From contig NZ_JAFCME010000001.1 in NCBI RefSeq assembly GCF_018130065.1, positions 558,001 to 622,000 on the forward strand: a DNA stretch of 64,000 nt, read 5' to 3'. The notes beneath the pieces were generated by a model, which was not told where the DNA came from, did not search any database, and saw only the letters and a list, made by a program, of their open reading frames with translations. The DNA is from Bradyrhizobium sp. AUGA SZCCT0158 (GTDB lineage Bacteria; Pseudomonadota; Alphaproteobacteria; Rhizobiales; Xanthobacteraceae). The translations under genes and the position numbers were made by a program. The first letter of the stretch is position 1, and the number at the start of each line of letters is the position of its first letter. Shown piece by piece: positions 1 through 9,694 of the stretch.

Positions 1-61
1 AGGCCCTCTGACAGGGCTCGTGATTTGACGGCGCCACGCCGCAGCGATCAGGAGAAAGTGG

Positions 62-712
62 ATGTCGGCCACCAGCGAGCGGAAAAAGCGCCAATCCATT
101 ATCGACGCCTGCCGCAGCATGAATGCGCTGGGCATCAATCAAGGCACGTCCGGGAATATCAGCCTGCGGCATGACACCGGCATGCTTATCACGCCGACCA
201 GCGTGCCCTATGAAACGATGCAGCCGGAGCAGATCGTGTTCATGGATCTGGATGGTTCATTCGACGCCGCGCAGCGACCGTCGAGCGAGTGGCGGTTTCA
301 CCTCGACATTCTCAGGGCACGGCCCGAGGTCAACGCGGTGGTGCATGCGCACCCACCCTATTCGACGATCCTCGCGATCATGGGTCTGGAAATCCCGCCG
401 ATCCATTACATGATCGCGGTCGCCGGCGGCGACACCATCCGCTGCGCGCCCTATGCGACGTTCGGCACACAGGAACTGTCGGAACACGCCGTGCGGGCAC
501 TCGAGGACCGCCTGGCCTGCCTGCTGGAGCATCACGGCATGATCGCCGTCGGACCTTCACTGTCGAAGGCAATGTGGCTTGCGGTGGAGGTCGAAGCGCT
601 GGCGCGGCAATATCACGGCTGCCTTCAGATCGGCACACCGCGGTTGCTTCCCAAAGCAGAGATCAAGAACGTACTCGGCAGGATCGCTGGATACGGTCCT
701 GCCGGAAAATAA
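62..712 (+). CDS. class II aldolase/adducin-family protein
   Basis: 216 residues, the usual length for the L-fuculose-phosphate aldolase/adducin fold, a zinc-dependent cytoplasmic family that cleaves or epimerises sugar phosphates and related hydroxy acids. The N-terminal GTSGNIS motif, Glu76 (SSEWRFH), His95 and His97 (HAH) and the late EHHGM histidine near 158 match the family's catalytic Glu and three zinc ligands. AGGAGA lies about seven bases before the ATG. It converges on a Bug receptor gene 15 bp downstream. The substrate cannot be read from sequence; the neighbourhood of glyoxylate and 2-hydroxyacid genes suggests a small hydroxy acid, which is inference. Confidence 0.88.
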   Translation: MSATSERKKRQSIIDACRSMNALGINQGTSGNISLRHDTGMLITPTSVPYETMQPEQIVFMDLDGSFDAAQRPSSEWRFHLDILRARPEVNAVVHAHPPYSTILAIMGLEIPPIHYMIAVAGGDTIRCAPYATFGTQELSEHAVRALEDRLACLLEHHGMIAVGPSLSKAMWLAVEVEALARQYHGCLQIGTPRLLPKAEIKNVLGRIAGYGPAGK

Positions 713-727
713 CGCGCTAGGGCCGGC

Positions 728-1714
728 TTACTTCGCCACGAAACCGGCTTCGTTCATCAGCGAGGTGTTGAGCTTGTCATCCTCCTCGAGGAACTTCACC
801 ATGTCCTTGCCGGTTAGGAAGATCGGCTTCAGCGCCTGCTTTTCCATGTATTCCTTATACTCGGCGGTCTGTGTCACCTTCTGGAACAGGTCGACATAGA
901 ACGCCTGCTGATCCGGCGTGACCTTGCCCGGAAGGAACATCGCACGCAGCATCAGATACTGCACGTCGAGCCCTTCTTCCTTGCATGTCGGGATGTCGTT
1001 CCAGGATTGCGTCTCGGTGACCTTGGTCTTGTAGGCGATCCGCTCCTTGTCGAACACGCACAGCGCGCGGACCTGGCCGGCCCGCCAGACCTCGAGATTT
1101 TCGGACGGGTTGTTGACGTTGGACTCGGTATGGTTGCCGACCAGTTGCGTCGCGGCTTCGCCACCGGATTTGTAGGGCAGATAGGAGAACTTCGCGCCGG
1201 TCCTCTGCTCCATGAACACGGTGAGCACGTGATCCTCGCGCTTGGAGCCTGTCCCGCCCATCTTGAACGGCGAACTCGCAGCCTTGGCAGCGGCAACGAA
1301 TTCCTTCACGGTTTTCGGTCCGGCGGCATTGTCCCACAACACAAACTGATCGAGCGCGACCACCGACACCGGTGTGAGATCGCGCCAATTGAAGGGAATC
1401 TTCGCCGACAATGGCAGCATGTAGATTAGCGAGTAGGCGATCAGCACCTTGTTGGGGTCGCCGTCACTGGACTTCATGTACATCAACGCTTCGGCACCGG
1501 ACGCTCCGCCCTTGAGCGAGACCACCATCGGCTGCTTCATCAAATTATTCTTCTGGATCGCCGCCTGCATCATGCGAGCCATCTGGTCGGACGCGCCGCC
1601 GGCACCTGCTGCGACTACGATTTCAACCGGTTTGGTCGGCTCCCAGGCAGCGAACGCCGGCGCGCTGACGATCATAGCCGCCAGGGCGGCCGTGGCTTTC
1701 AGAATCTGTCCCAC
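728..1714 (-). CDS. Bug-family tripartite tricarboxylate transporter substrate-binding protein
   Basis: 328 residues with an N-terminal signal peptide ending near AFAAWEP, then the opening strand PVEIVVAAGAGGASDQMAR typical of Bug periplasmic receptors. These capture carboxylates or small organic acids for TctAB-type membrane partners. No TctA or TctB gene is adjacent, which is common for orphan Bug receptors in this group. The start is GTG, preceded by GGGAAG at a good distance. It may serve the carboxylate-metabolising genes beside it, but the ligand is unknown. Confidence 0.88.
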   Translation of the reverse strand: MGQILKATAALAAMIVSAPAFAAWEPTKPVEIVVAAGAGGASDQMARMMQAAIQKNNLMKQPMVVSLKGGASGAEALMYMKSSDGDPNKVLIAYSLIYMLPLSAKIPFNWRDLTPVSVVALDQFVLWDNAAGPKTVKEFVAAAKAASSPFKMGGTGSKREDHVLTVFMEQRTGAKFSYLPYKSGGEAATQLVGNHTESNVNNPSENLEVWRAGQVRALCVFDKERIAYKTKVTETQSWNDIPTCKEEGLDVQYLMLRAMFLPGKVTPDQQAFYVDLFQKVTQTAEYKEYMEKQALKPIFLTGKDMVKFLEEDDKLNTSLMNEAGFVAK

Positions 1715-1896
1715 GTTTTTCTTCCCTATGTCTTTGTCTTAATTATAGAAACGATAGCATACACAGAACCATTGTGCGGATTTAACTGCGCCAGTTCAAG
1801 TCGAACCGCCCCACACTGCCTATTACTTTCGCATGAGCAAAGCAAAGTACGTCGTGGGCGATACGAAACCCCGATCGTGACCAACCCGAACCAAGC

Positions 1897-2694
1897 CTAT
1901 TTGCCCTTCCAGTTCGGCGTTCGCTTGTTGAGGAACGCATCCATTCCTTCGCGAAAATCCTCGCTCATATAGGCGCGCAGGATCAGATCCCGGCCCTCCT
2001 CGCGCGACAGCGTGCGGCGAATACGGAGCACCGCTTCCTTGGCGGTTTCCATCGTGATCGGCGCATGACTCGCGACGAGCTTGGCGGTTTCATCGGCGCG
2101 GCGCTGCAGCGTCGGAACGTCAGGCACCACTTCGTTGAGCAGACCGAGCGACAGCGCCTCCGGGGCCTCGATCAGCCGCGCTGTAAAAATCAGGTCCTTG
2201 GTCCGCGCCGGCCCGACCAACGCAACAACCCGGCTGATATTGGACATCGACAGGCAGTTGCCCAGCGTGCGCGCGATGGGAAAGCCGATGCGCGTCGCTG
2301 CGGTGCCGATCCGGATATCGCAGCAGGCGGCAATCCCGGCGCCGCCGCCGGTGCAGGCACCGGCGATGGCCGCAATCGTCGGCACCCGGACCTTCTCTAA
2401 TGTACCCAGCACGCGATCGATCCGCTCCTCATATTCGAGTGCGTCCTCCGCGGTCTTGAAGGCACGGAACTGCGAAATGTCGGTACCCGATGCGAACGCC
2501 TTTTCTCCCGTGCCGGTCAGGATCATGGCCTTGATCGAGCGGTCCTGGTTGACGCTCTCGCAGATCGCCGCCATCTGCTCGTACATTGCAAAGGTCAGCG
2601 CGTTGCGCGCCTGCGGCCGGTTGAACGTCAGCCGGGCGATACCGTCCTCGACGGAATAGAGCAGGTCTTCAGTTGCAGCGACCGGTGCGTTCAT
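1897..2694 (-). CDS. enoyl-CoA hydratase/isomerase-family protein
   Basis: 265 residues of crotonase fold. The oxyanion-hole region reads AGACTGGGAGIAACCD and is followed by an IGFPIARTLGN stretch. In classical hydratases two glutamates sit in these segments (GGGxELA and LPE). Neither is present here, so simple hydratase activity is doubtful and another crotonase reaction (isomerase, decarboxylase or thioester hydrolase) is possible. The ATG at 2694 follows GGAAAG. The gene lies 42 bp downstream of the aminotransferase gene on the same strand, so the two may be co-transcribed. Confidence 0.85.
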   Translation of the reverse strand: MNAPVAATEDLLYSVEDGIARLTFNRPQARNALTFAMYEQMAAICESVNQDRSIKAMILTGTGEKAFASGTDISQFRAFKTAEDALEYEERIDRVLGTLEKVRVPTIAAIAGACTGGGAGIAACCDIRIGTAATRIGFPIARTLGNCLSMSNISRVVALVGPARTKDLIFTARLIEAPEALSLGLLNEVVPDVPTLQRRADETAKLVASHAPITMETAKEAVLRIRRTLSREEGRDLILRAYMSEDFREGMDAFLNKRTPNWKGK

Positions 2695-2736
2695 CACAGT
2701 TCTTTCCGTTCTTTTCGTTATTGGGTCGAGACCGGT

Positions 2737-3936
2737 TCAGGCGACGGCGACCTTTGGCTTGGAAACGACATCGCGACCCTTGAGCACTTCCATCGCCGCC
2801 AGCACGCCCCCGCCACGGTGCGGCACCTTGGCGAGATCGAGACCCATCTCGACACCCGAGAGCGTGCCCATCAGCATCAGGTCGTTGAAGTGGCCGATAT
2901 GGCCTATCCGGAACACCTTGCCCTTGATCTTGTTGAGGCCGGTGCCGAGCGACATGTCGAAGTTTTCCAACACCACTTTGCGGAAATGGTCGGCGTCATG
3001 GCCTTCCGGCATCACCACGCCGGTCAGCGCCGGCGAGTGTGCGCCCTGTTCCTGGCACTGCGTTTCCAGGCCCCAAGCCTTGATGGCCGCGCGCGTCGCG
3101 GCACTGTGGCGCTTGTGGCGCGCGAACACATTTTCCAGTCCTTCTTCTTCGAGCATCTTGATCGCTTCGCGAAGCCCGAACAGCAGATTGGTTGCCGGCG
3201 TATAGGGCCAGGTGCCCGCCTTGTTGATCGCGATCACTTCCTGCCAGTCCCAATAGGAACGCATGGCCGGATTGGCCTTCGCGGCCGCGAGCGCCTTTTC
3301 CGATACGGCGTTGAAGCCGAGACCCGGCGGCAGCATCAGTCCCTTCTGTGACCCCGCGACCGACACGTCGATGCCCCAGGCGTCGTGCTCATATTCCAGT
3401 GAGCCGAGACCGGAAATGGTGTCGACCATCAGCAGCGCCGGATGCTTGACGCGGTCGAGAACCTTGCGGACTTCGAGCGGATAGGTGACGCAGGCCGTCG
3501 AGGTCTCGTTGTGAACCACGCATACGGCCTTGATCTTGTGCGCCTTGTCGGCCGACAGCTTCGCCTCGATCTGCTCAAGGTCGGCGCCATGACGCCAGTC
3601 ACCGGGCAGGAAATCCACTTCGAGCTTGAACTTCTCGGCAATACCGCGCCACAGCACGGCGAACTGCCCGGTCTCGGCCATCAGTACCTTGTCGCCGGGC
3701 TGCAGCGTGTTGACGAGGGCGGCCTCCCAGGCACCGGTGCCCGACGACGGGTAGATGATCACCGGCTGTTTGGTGCGGAACACCCGCTGCATGGCCGCCA
3801 GCACCGCGTGGCCGATCTCGGCGAATTCGGGACCCCGGTGATCCATGGTTGGCATGTCCATGGCGCGCAGAACCCGGTCCGGCACGTTGGTCGGTCCCGG
3901 AATCTGCAGAAAATGCCGTCCAGAGTGCACAGTCAT
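2737..3936 (-). CDS. serine-glyoxylate/alanine-glyoxylate aminotransferase family
   Basis: 399 residues, PLP-dependent class V fold. The protein begins MTVHSGRHFLQIPGPTNVP, the standard opening of serine-glyoxylate aminotransferases. VDTISG (Asp172) and SVAGSQKG (Lys198) supply the cofactor-binding Asp and the Schiff-base Lys. The family transfers an amino group from serine or alanine to glyoxylate, giving glycine. The ATG at 3936 has GGAAGG upstream; longer in-frame starts lack one. It is divergent from the FAD/Fe-S oxidoreductase gene, which could supply glyoxylate or another 2-oxo acid. Confidence 0.9.
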   Translation of the reverse strand: MTVHSGRHFLQIPGPTNVPDRVLRAMDMPTMDHRGPEFAEIGHAVLAAMQRVFRTKQPVIIYPSSGTGAWEAALVNTLQPGDKVLMAETGQFAVLWRGIAEKFKLEVDFLPGDWRHGADLEQIEAKLSADKAHKIKAVCVVHNETSTACVTYPLEVRKVLDRVKHPALLMVDTISGLGSLEYEHDAWGIDVSVAGSQKGLMLPPGLGFNAVSEKALAAAKANPAMRSYWDWQEVIAINKAGTWPYTPATNLLFGLREAIKMLEEEGLENVFARHKRHSAATRAAIKAWGLETQCQEQGAHSPALTGVVMPEGHDADHFRKVVLENFDMSLGTGLNKIKGKVFRIGHIGHFNDLMLMGTLSGVEMGLDLAKVPHRGGGVLAAMEVLKGRDVVSKPKVAVA

Positions 3937-4116
3937 GGGGCGTCCTTCCCGGTCTTGTCTTACGAGTATTGGCTTCACGAGCCGCTCGAATATCACCATT
4001 CGGCGGGCTTGTCCCCCGCCCGGCGGGGCCCGTCAATGCCCAAGAGGCAGGGCTTTGCCTTGCCAAGGCGGACCCCGGCAGGCAAGAGACTGAGGTGCAC
4101 TCACGAGACCAAGGCA

Positions 4117-7089
4117 ATGGCGGCAACAGGGGCCGAAAAGTCACAAAATTCGGCTGAAAACAGCGCCCTCGCCGTGCGTCTTGCTCGCGAGATTACCGGC
4201 GACGTCTTCTTCGACGCGTTCAACCGTGGCCGCTACGCGACTGACGCCTCGTTCTACCAGATGATGCCCCTTGGCGTCGTGGCCCCCCGGACCATGGACG
4301 AGGCGTTGCGGACGCTGGCCATCGCAAGGGACGCCGGCCGAATCGTCACCCCGCGCGGCGGCGGCACCTCACAATGCGGCCAGACCGTCAATGAGGGGAT
4401 CGTCGTCGACTTTTCCAAATACCTGAATCGTGTCCTCTCGCTCGATGTCGAAAATCGAACCTGCGTTGTCGAACCCGGCATCGTGCTCGACGACCTCAAC
4501 CGCCAGCTCAAGAAGCACGGGCTTTGGTTCCCGGTCGACGTCTCGACGGCGTCGCGCGCCACCATCGGCGGCATGGCCGGCAATAATTCCTGCGGCGGCC
4601 GCTCGCTGCGCTACGGCACCATGCGCGACAATACGCGGTCGATGGATGCGGCGCTGGCTGACGGCACGCGGCTGCATTTCGGCGAAGTGCAGCGCGATCT
4701 CGCGGGCGTGAATTCATCCGATAGCGGGCTTGCGCTGTTCCGCGACATGCTCGATCTCGGCACGCGCGAGGCAGCCGAGATCGCCGAACGATTTCCGAAG
4801 GTGCAGCGGCGCGTCGGCGGGTACAATCTCGATGCGCTAGTACCGCGCAACGCGGCGAATAACATGGCGCACCTGCTGGTCGGCTCCGAAGGCACGCTCG
4901 CCTTCACCACGCAGGTCGAGCTCAAGCTATGGCCTGTTATCCGCAACAAGGTGCTGGGCGTCTGTCATTTCGGCAGCTTCTATGAGGCGATGGACGCGGC
5001 CCAGCATCTGGTGAAGCTGCGCCCGATTGCCGTGGAACTGGTCGACCGCACCATGATCGCGCTGGGCCGCGAGATCGCGATGTTCCAGCCGATCATCAGC
5101 ACCGCCGTGCGGGGAGATCCCGATGCGGTGCTCATCCTGGAATTCGCCGAGGAAGATCAGGCTGAAAACCAGCGCTGCCTGAAACAGCTCGTCGAACTGA
5201 TGGCCGATCTCGGCTTCGGTTGGGACAAGCCGCAGCGCAAATGGGGCGGCGTGGTTGAAATCACAGAACCCGCGCTGCAGACCGGCATCGCCGAGTTCCG
5301 CGCCGCAGGTCTCAACGTGATGATGTCGATGAAGCAGGAGGGCAAGCCGGTCTCCTTTGTCGAGGATTGCGCGGTGCCGCTGCCGCATCTTGCCGACTAT
5401 ACCGAACGCCTCAACGGCATTTTTGAAAGGCACGGCACCCGCGGCACCATGTATGCGCATGCCTCCGAAGGCTGCCTGCATGTGCGTCCCGTGCTCAATC
5501 TGAAGCTGGAGAAGGATGTCAAGGCGATGCGCGCCATCGCCGAAGAGACCTTCGAGATGGTGCGCGAATACAAGGGCTCGCATTCCGGCGAGCACGGTGA
5601 CGGCCTGGTCCGCTCCGAATTCCATGAAGCGATGTTCGGTTCACGCATCGTTGCCGATTTCAGAGAGGTCAAGCAGCGCTTCGACCCGGACAATGTCCTC
5701 AATCCCGGCAAGATCGTCGATCCGCCCAAAATGGACGACCGCTCGCTGTTTCGCTATCCGCCGGATTATCGTATCGGCGAACTGAAAACAGCGCTCGATT
5801 GGTCGGCCTATCCCGGCGCCGGCGGCGGCTTCCAGGGCGCCGTCGAGATGTGCAACAACAACGGCGCCTGCCGGAAGCTCGAAGGCGGCGTGATGTGTCC
5901 GTCCTACCGTGCGACCCGCAACGAGAAGGACGTCACCCGCGGCCGCGCCAATACGCTGCGACTGGCGATCTCCGGTCAACTCGGACCGAACGCGCTGGCT
6001 TCCGACGAGATGATGGACACGCTGAAACTCTGCGTCTCCTGCAAGGCCTGCCGCCACGAATGCCCGACCGGCGTGGACATGGCCAAGATGAAGATCGAGG
6101 TGCTGGCGGCACGCGCGGCAACATACGGCCTATCGCTGCGCGATCGGCTGGTTGGATATCTGCCCCACTATGCCGGCCTCGCGTCCCGCCTCGCCCCACT
6201 TGCCAACTGGCGCAACGGCAGTCCGCTGCTGCGCAAGCTGTTTGAAAAATTCGCCGGCATCAGCGCGCAACGCGCCCTGCCCGCATTCCGGCGCGATGTA
6301 TTCCGAGCCGATGCCGAGGCCTTTGGGCCGGAGAGTGGCCGCGAAGTCGTGCTATTCGCCGATACGTTCAACCGTGCCTATGAGCGGGAAAATCTCGATG
6401 CCGCGCTACGCGTGCTGGTTGAAGGCGGATACCGCGTCCACATCCCAAAACCAGCCGATCGCGTCAGGCCGCTGTGCTGCGGGCGCACCTTCCTCTCTGC
6501 TGGTCTGGTCGACCAAGCGCGAGCCGAATTGGACCGGCTAGTCGCAACCTACGCGCCGTTCGCCGCGCGCGGCGTACCGATCGTCGGCCTCGAGCCGAGT
6601 TGTCTCCTGACGCTGCGCGATGAGCTGCTTTCCTTGCGCTCCGATAACGACGCCAAGAGCATCGGCGCGCATGCGCTGCTGTTCGAGGAATTCCTGGTTC
6701 GCGAGGCGGAGGCCGGCCGTCTGCGGCTGCCGCTTGGTTCGATGCCTGCCAAGGCGCTGGTTCACGGCCACTGCCATCAGAAATCATTTGGCGCATTCAA
6801 GCCGGTCGAAAAAGCGCTTCGCCTCGTGCCCGACCTGAACGTCGAGATCATCGAGTCCAGTTGCTGCGGCATGGCCGGCGCCTTCGGCTATGGTGCCGAC
6901 ACCTACCAGGCATCGATGGAAATGGCCGAGCTCTCACTGCTGCCGGCTGTCCGCGGCGCCGACCAGACCACACTAATCGTCGCCGACGGCACCTCGTGCC
7001 GGCATCAGATCAAGGATGGCAGCGGGCGATCAGCCCTTCACGTCGCGCGTGTTCTGGCGATGAGCCTCGACCGTGCAAAGTCCAATTGA
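4117..7089 (+). CDS. FAD-linked oxidase fused to Fe-S/CCG domains (GlcD-GlcF-like / D-2-hydroxyglutarate dehydrogenase-like)
   Basis: About 990 residues from the ATG at 4117. The N-terminal half is a VAO-type FAD domain (PRGGGTSQCGQ near residue 79, then GGMAGNNSCGGRS) followed by the FAD-oxidase C domain ending NVLNPGKIV. The C-terminal half has two cysteine clusters for 4Fe-4S centres (near 579 and CVSCKACRHECP near 639) and two CCG motifs (near 787 and 915). The layout resembles YdiJ-type D-2-hydroxyglutarate dehydrogenase and a GlcD plus GlcF fusion. It would oxidise a 2-hydroxyacid and pass electrons to the quinone pool. An open frame runs upstream to 3442 but overlaps the divergent aminotransferase, so the later start was chosen. 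Confidence 0.88.
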   Translation: MAATGAEKSQNSAENSALAVRLAREITGDVFFDAFNRGRYATDASFYQMMPLGVVAPRTMDEALRTLAIARDAGRIVTPRGGGTSQCGQTVNEGIVVDFSKYLNRVLSLDVENRTCVVEPGIVLDDLNRQLKKHGLWFPVDVSTASRATIGGMAGNNSCGGRSLRYGTMRDNTRSMDAALADGTRLHFGEVQRDLAGVNSSDSGLALFRDMLDLGTREAAEIAERFPKVQRRVGGYNLDALVPRNAANNMAHLLVGSEGTLAFTTQVELKLWPVIRNKVLGVCHFGSFYEAMDAAQHLVKLRPIAVELVDRTMIALGREIAMFQPIISTAVRGDPDAVLILEFAEEDQAENQRCLKQLVELMADLGFGWDKPQRKWGGVVEITEPALQTGIAEFRAAGLNVMMSMKQEGKPVSFVEDCAVPLPHLADYTERLNGIFERHGTRGTMYAHASEGCLHVRPVLNLKLEKDVKAMRAIAEETFEMVREYKGSHSGEHGDGLVRSEFHEAMFGSRIVADFREVKQRFDPDNVLNPGKIVDPPKMDDRSLFRYPPDYRIGELKTALDWSAYPGAGGGFQGAVEMCNNNGACRKLEGGVMCPSYRATRNEKDVTRGRANTLRLAISGQLGPNALASDEMMDTLKLCVSCKACRHECPTGVDMAKMKIEVLAARAATYGLSLRDRLVGYLPHYAGLASRLAPLANWRNGSPLLRKLFEKFAGISAQRALPAFRRDVFRADAEAFGPESGREVVLFADTFNRAYERENLDAALRVLVEGGYRVHIPKPADRVRPLCCGRTFLSAGLVDQARAELDRLVATYAPFAARGVPIVGLEPSCLLTLRDELLSLRSDNDAKSIGAHALLFEEFLVREAEAGRLRLPLGSMPAKALVHGHCHQKSFGAFKPVEKALRLVPDLNVEIIESSCCGMAGAFGYGADTYQASMEMAELSLLPAVRGADQTTLIVADGTSCRHQIKDGSGRSALHVARVLAMSLDRAKSN

Positions 7090-7120
7090 CCTCTCTCCTC
7101 CCATGCAAAGGAACCGACCC

Positions 7121-7549
7121 ATGGCTGAACTCACCCTCGACGTCGCCCGCAAGATCCTTGATGCCGCCCTTGCCAAAGGCGCCGAGAAAAAGCTGAAACC
7201 GCTGGTCATCACCATTCTCGATGCTCGCGGTTGCGTCAAAGCCACGGCAGCGCAAGACGGCACCAGCCTGATGCGGGCCGAAATCGCGCACGGCAAGGCC
7301 TATGGCGCCCTTGCGCTGGGCATGGGCTCACGCGCGCTGTTCCAGCGCGCGCAGGAGCAGGCCTATTTCGTCAGCGCGATAAACACCATGGCACAAGGCC
7401 GTCTCGTTCCGGTGCCCGGCGGAGTGTTGATCCAGGACGGCGGTGTTCTGCTTGGCGCCGTCGGTGTCAGCGGCGACACCTCGGACAATGACGAGGTTTG
7501 CGCCGTCGCTGGTATTGAAGCTGCGGGGCTTAAGGCTAACGCCGGATAA
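7121..7549 (+). CDS. GlcG/HbpS-type heme-binding-family protein
   Basis: 142 residues with the GlcG/DUF336 pattern: LTLDVARKILDAAL, then a beta core around VITILDARGC and a C-terminal GGVLIQDGGVLLGAVGVSG followed by a DNDEVCAVAG segment. GlcG-like proteins accompany glycolate oxidase genes and some relatives bind heme; the exact role is unsettled. It starts 31 bp after the FAD/Fe-S gene with AAAGGA before the ATG, so the pair is almost certainly one operon, supporting a hydroxyacid-oxidation role for that enzyme. Confidence 0.85.
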   Translation: MAELTLDVARKILDAALAKGAEKKLKPLVITILDARGCVKATAAQDGTSLMRAEIAHGKAYGALALGMGSRALFQRAQEQAYFVSAINTMAQGRLVPVPGGVLIQDGGVLLGAVGVSGDTSDNDEVCAVAGIEAAGLKANAG

Positions 7550-7737
7550 GTGCAGGCCGTCACAGGCCGAACACCATCAGAACGAATGAGGCGTCCAGGA
7601 AGCGACTTCTCAAAGCGCGCTCGATATCTGTTGCCTAGGCGCAACATGCCTGAAGCGATTGTCAAAACCTGCCCTGGTCGCATTGATCGGGGTTCCGACT
7701 CCGATACCATCAACTCATATTTTAGCAATTTCCTACG

Positions 7738-9642
7738 ATGGGTTTGGGGGCTGACGTGCTGGGAATGGGGAATGCGCGCCGCTCCGAGCGGCGGCTTGGG
7801 AGTTCGAATGCCGCTTGGGCGCTGGCGCTCGGGTTATGCGCGAGCCTTTTGGCGCCGGCAGCCGCGCTCGCTTCAGCAGGATGTGATGCCGTAAACGGTG
7901 GCACGCTCAATTTTGCGAAAACTCCGGGCGGCACCGTCAATAGTCCGCCCGTCAATGCTGCTTTTTCAGCCGGCGAAAAGTTGACATTGACCGTTACTAA
8001 TCCGGGCAATGCTGCTTCTCTCAATACGCCAAATTCGCTGGTCCTGAGGCTGGGCGCCGCGGCAGTGAACGGCAATTCGATTGCCAATGGAACGACACTG
8101 AGCCTGACCGCGAACGGCACCGAAGTGTTCGCACAATCGGGCGTCGGCGAGACCGCAGCCGCCAACATAACCATTGCCGTCGTCTGCCAGGCCGTAGCGG
8201 CTGCAACGACGACGACAGTGACCTCATCGCTCAATCCATCCGCCGTCGGCCAACCCGTCACCTTCACCGCTACCGTCAGTGGTACCGGCGGCACACCGAC
8301 AGGAACGGTGAACTTTCTCGACGGCGGCGCCGTGATCGGTAACGGCGCACTCGCAGGAGGCGTCGCAACTTTCACGACCGCGAACCTTGCGCAGGGAAAC
8401 CACAGCATCACCGCCGCCTACGCTGGTGCAGGAAGCTTTACCGCGAGTACGTCGGCGGCTTTGACTCAGGCGGTCGGCGGCACGGCCGACAGCGCCAAAT
8501 TGCAGGCGTTGCAAGCGATGGCCACCAAGGTGGTCGCGCAGAATTCCGGTTCGGCGATATCGGGCGCGGTCGACAGCGCCATATCGGAGGGTTTTGGCGG
8601 CGGTGGTCCGCCCGCCACTGTCAGTGGTGCAGGCGTTCGCTTCAATTTCGCGGCTGACCCGGACGGAAAGCCGGATACCATCGCGCATGCCGCGGATCCA
8701 TTCAGCGGCTCGTTAGGGACGGCGCGCAGCTTTGCACCGGAACAACGGGATCGCGAGAACGATGCCTTCGGCGCGCTGGCCTATGCCGGCGGTTATGCCA
8801 AGGCACCACCGCGTCGGGTCGAACAGCGGGATTGGTATGGCTGGGCGGAAGTCCGCGGCGCCCATCTGGATCGTTGGGGGACCGGTGGATTGGGCGTGGT
8901 GACCGGTGCCTCATTGCTCTCAGGTGATCAAGTCAACCTGCTGGCAGGCGTTACCCGCAAGCTGACGCCGAACTTCCTGATCGGCGTGCTCGGTGGCTAC
9001 GAGACCTTCGATTATCGATCCGACGCGCTACAGGGACGGTTGAAAGGCGATGGTTGGACGGTTGGTTCGTACCTGGGATGGATGCTTGCGCCAAACATTC
9101 GCTTCGACGCGGCGTTCGCCTATTCCGGCATCGGCTATGACGGCAGCGCGGGCACTGCCTCCGGTCAATTTGGCGGACAACGCTGGCTGCTCTCCAGTGG
9201 ACTGACCGGCACTTACCAAAGTTGGGGCCTGCAGATCGAGCCCTCCGCGCGGATCTATGCATTGTGGGAGCACGAGAATGCCTACAGAGATACGCTTGGT
9301 ACCCTGCTGAGTGATCGCAACTTCGCAATCGGCCGCGCCAGTGGCGGCGTGAAGCTGTCCTATCCCGTGGCCTGGATATCGACAGCCACACTGGTCCCCT
9401 ATGTAGGAGTCTACAGCGATTACTATTTCAATTCGGATAATCTGACGCTGGTTGCGGCCGTGCCCGCAATTCCTGTCATCAATGTGTTCGATGGCTGGTC
9501 GGCGCGCGCAATTGGCGGGCTGGCTGCAAAGTTCAACAACGGAGCACAGGTTGCGATCGGGGGTGAGCGTAGCGGCATCGGAGGCAGTTTCGGCCTCTGG
9601 ACCTATCGCGCACGCGCCTCCGTACCGTTCGGAGCGCGATAG
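7738..9642 (+). CDS. autotransporter-type outer-membrane beta-barrel protein with Ig-like domain
   Basis: 634 residues. A signal peptide ends near ALASAGCDAV. Residues about 160-245 form a bacterial Ig-like domain (LNPSAVGQPVTFTATVSG, GTVNFLDGG). A low-complexity linker follows, then from about residue 365 to the end an autotransporter barrel (WYGWAEVRGAHLDRWG, LLAGVTRKLTPNFLIGVLGG) ending in aromatic-rich strands. The passenger is very short, with no protease or long beta-helix, so it is more likely a surface-anchored module than a secreted enzyme. No strong ribosome-binding site precedes the first ATG, and an in-frame ATG at 7765 is also possible. Confidence 0.82.
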   Translation: MGLGADVLGMGNARRSERRLGSSNAAWALALGLCASLLAPAAALASAGCDAVNGGTLNFAKTPGGTVNSPPVNAAFSAGEKLTLTVTNPGNAASLNTPNSLVLRLGAAAVNGNSIANGTTLSLTANGTEVFAQSGVGETAAANITIAVVCQAVAAATTTTVTSSLNPSAVGQPVTFTATVSGTGGTPTGTVNFLDGGAVIGNGALAGGVATFTTANLAQGNHSITAAYAGAGSFTASTSAALTQAVGGTADSAKLQALQAMATKVVAQNSGSAISGAVDSAISEGFGGGGPPATVSGAGVRFNFAADPDGKPDTIAHAADPFSGSLGTARSFAPEQRDRENDAFGALAYAGGYAKAPPRRVEQRDWYGWAEVRGAHLDRWGTGGLGVVTGASLLSGDQVNLLAGVTRKLTPNFLIGVLGGYETFDYRSDALQGRLKGDGWTVGSYLGWMLAPNIRFDAAFAYSGIGYDGSAGTASGQFGGQRWLLSSGLTGTYQSWGLQIEPSARIYALWEHENAYRDTLGTLLSDRNFAIGRASGGVKLSYPVAWISTATLVPYVGVYSDYYFNSDNLTLVAAVPAIPVINVFDGWSARAIGGLAAKFNNGAQVAIGGERSGIGGSFGLWTYRARASVPFGAR

Positions 9643-9694
9643 CGCTGACCGACACTCACTCCACGATCAGCGGTCGTGCGGATAGCCGAGAAGC

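Noticed and set aside
3442..4116. 225-codon upstream extension of the FAD/Fe-S oxidoreductase.
   Set aside because: It overlaps the divergent aminotransferase gene and its sequence is not protein-like; homology-type sequence begins only after 4117.
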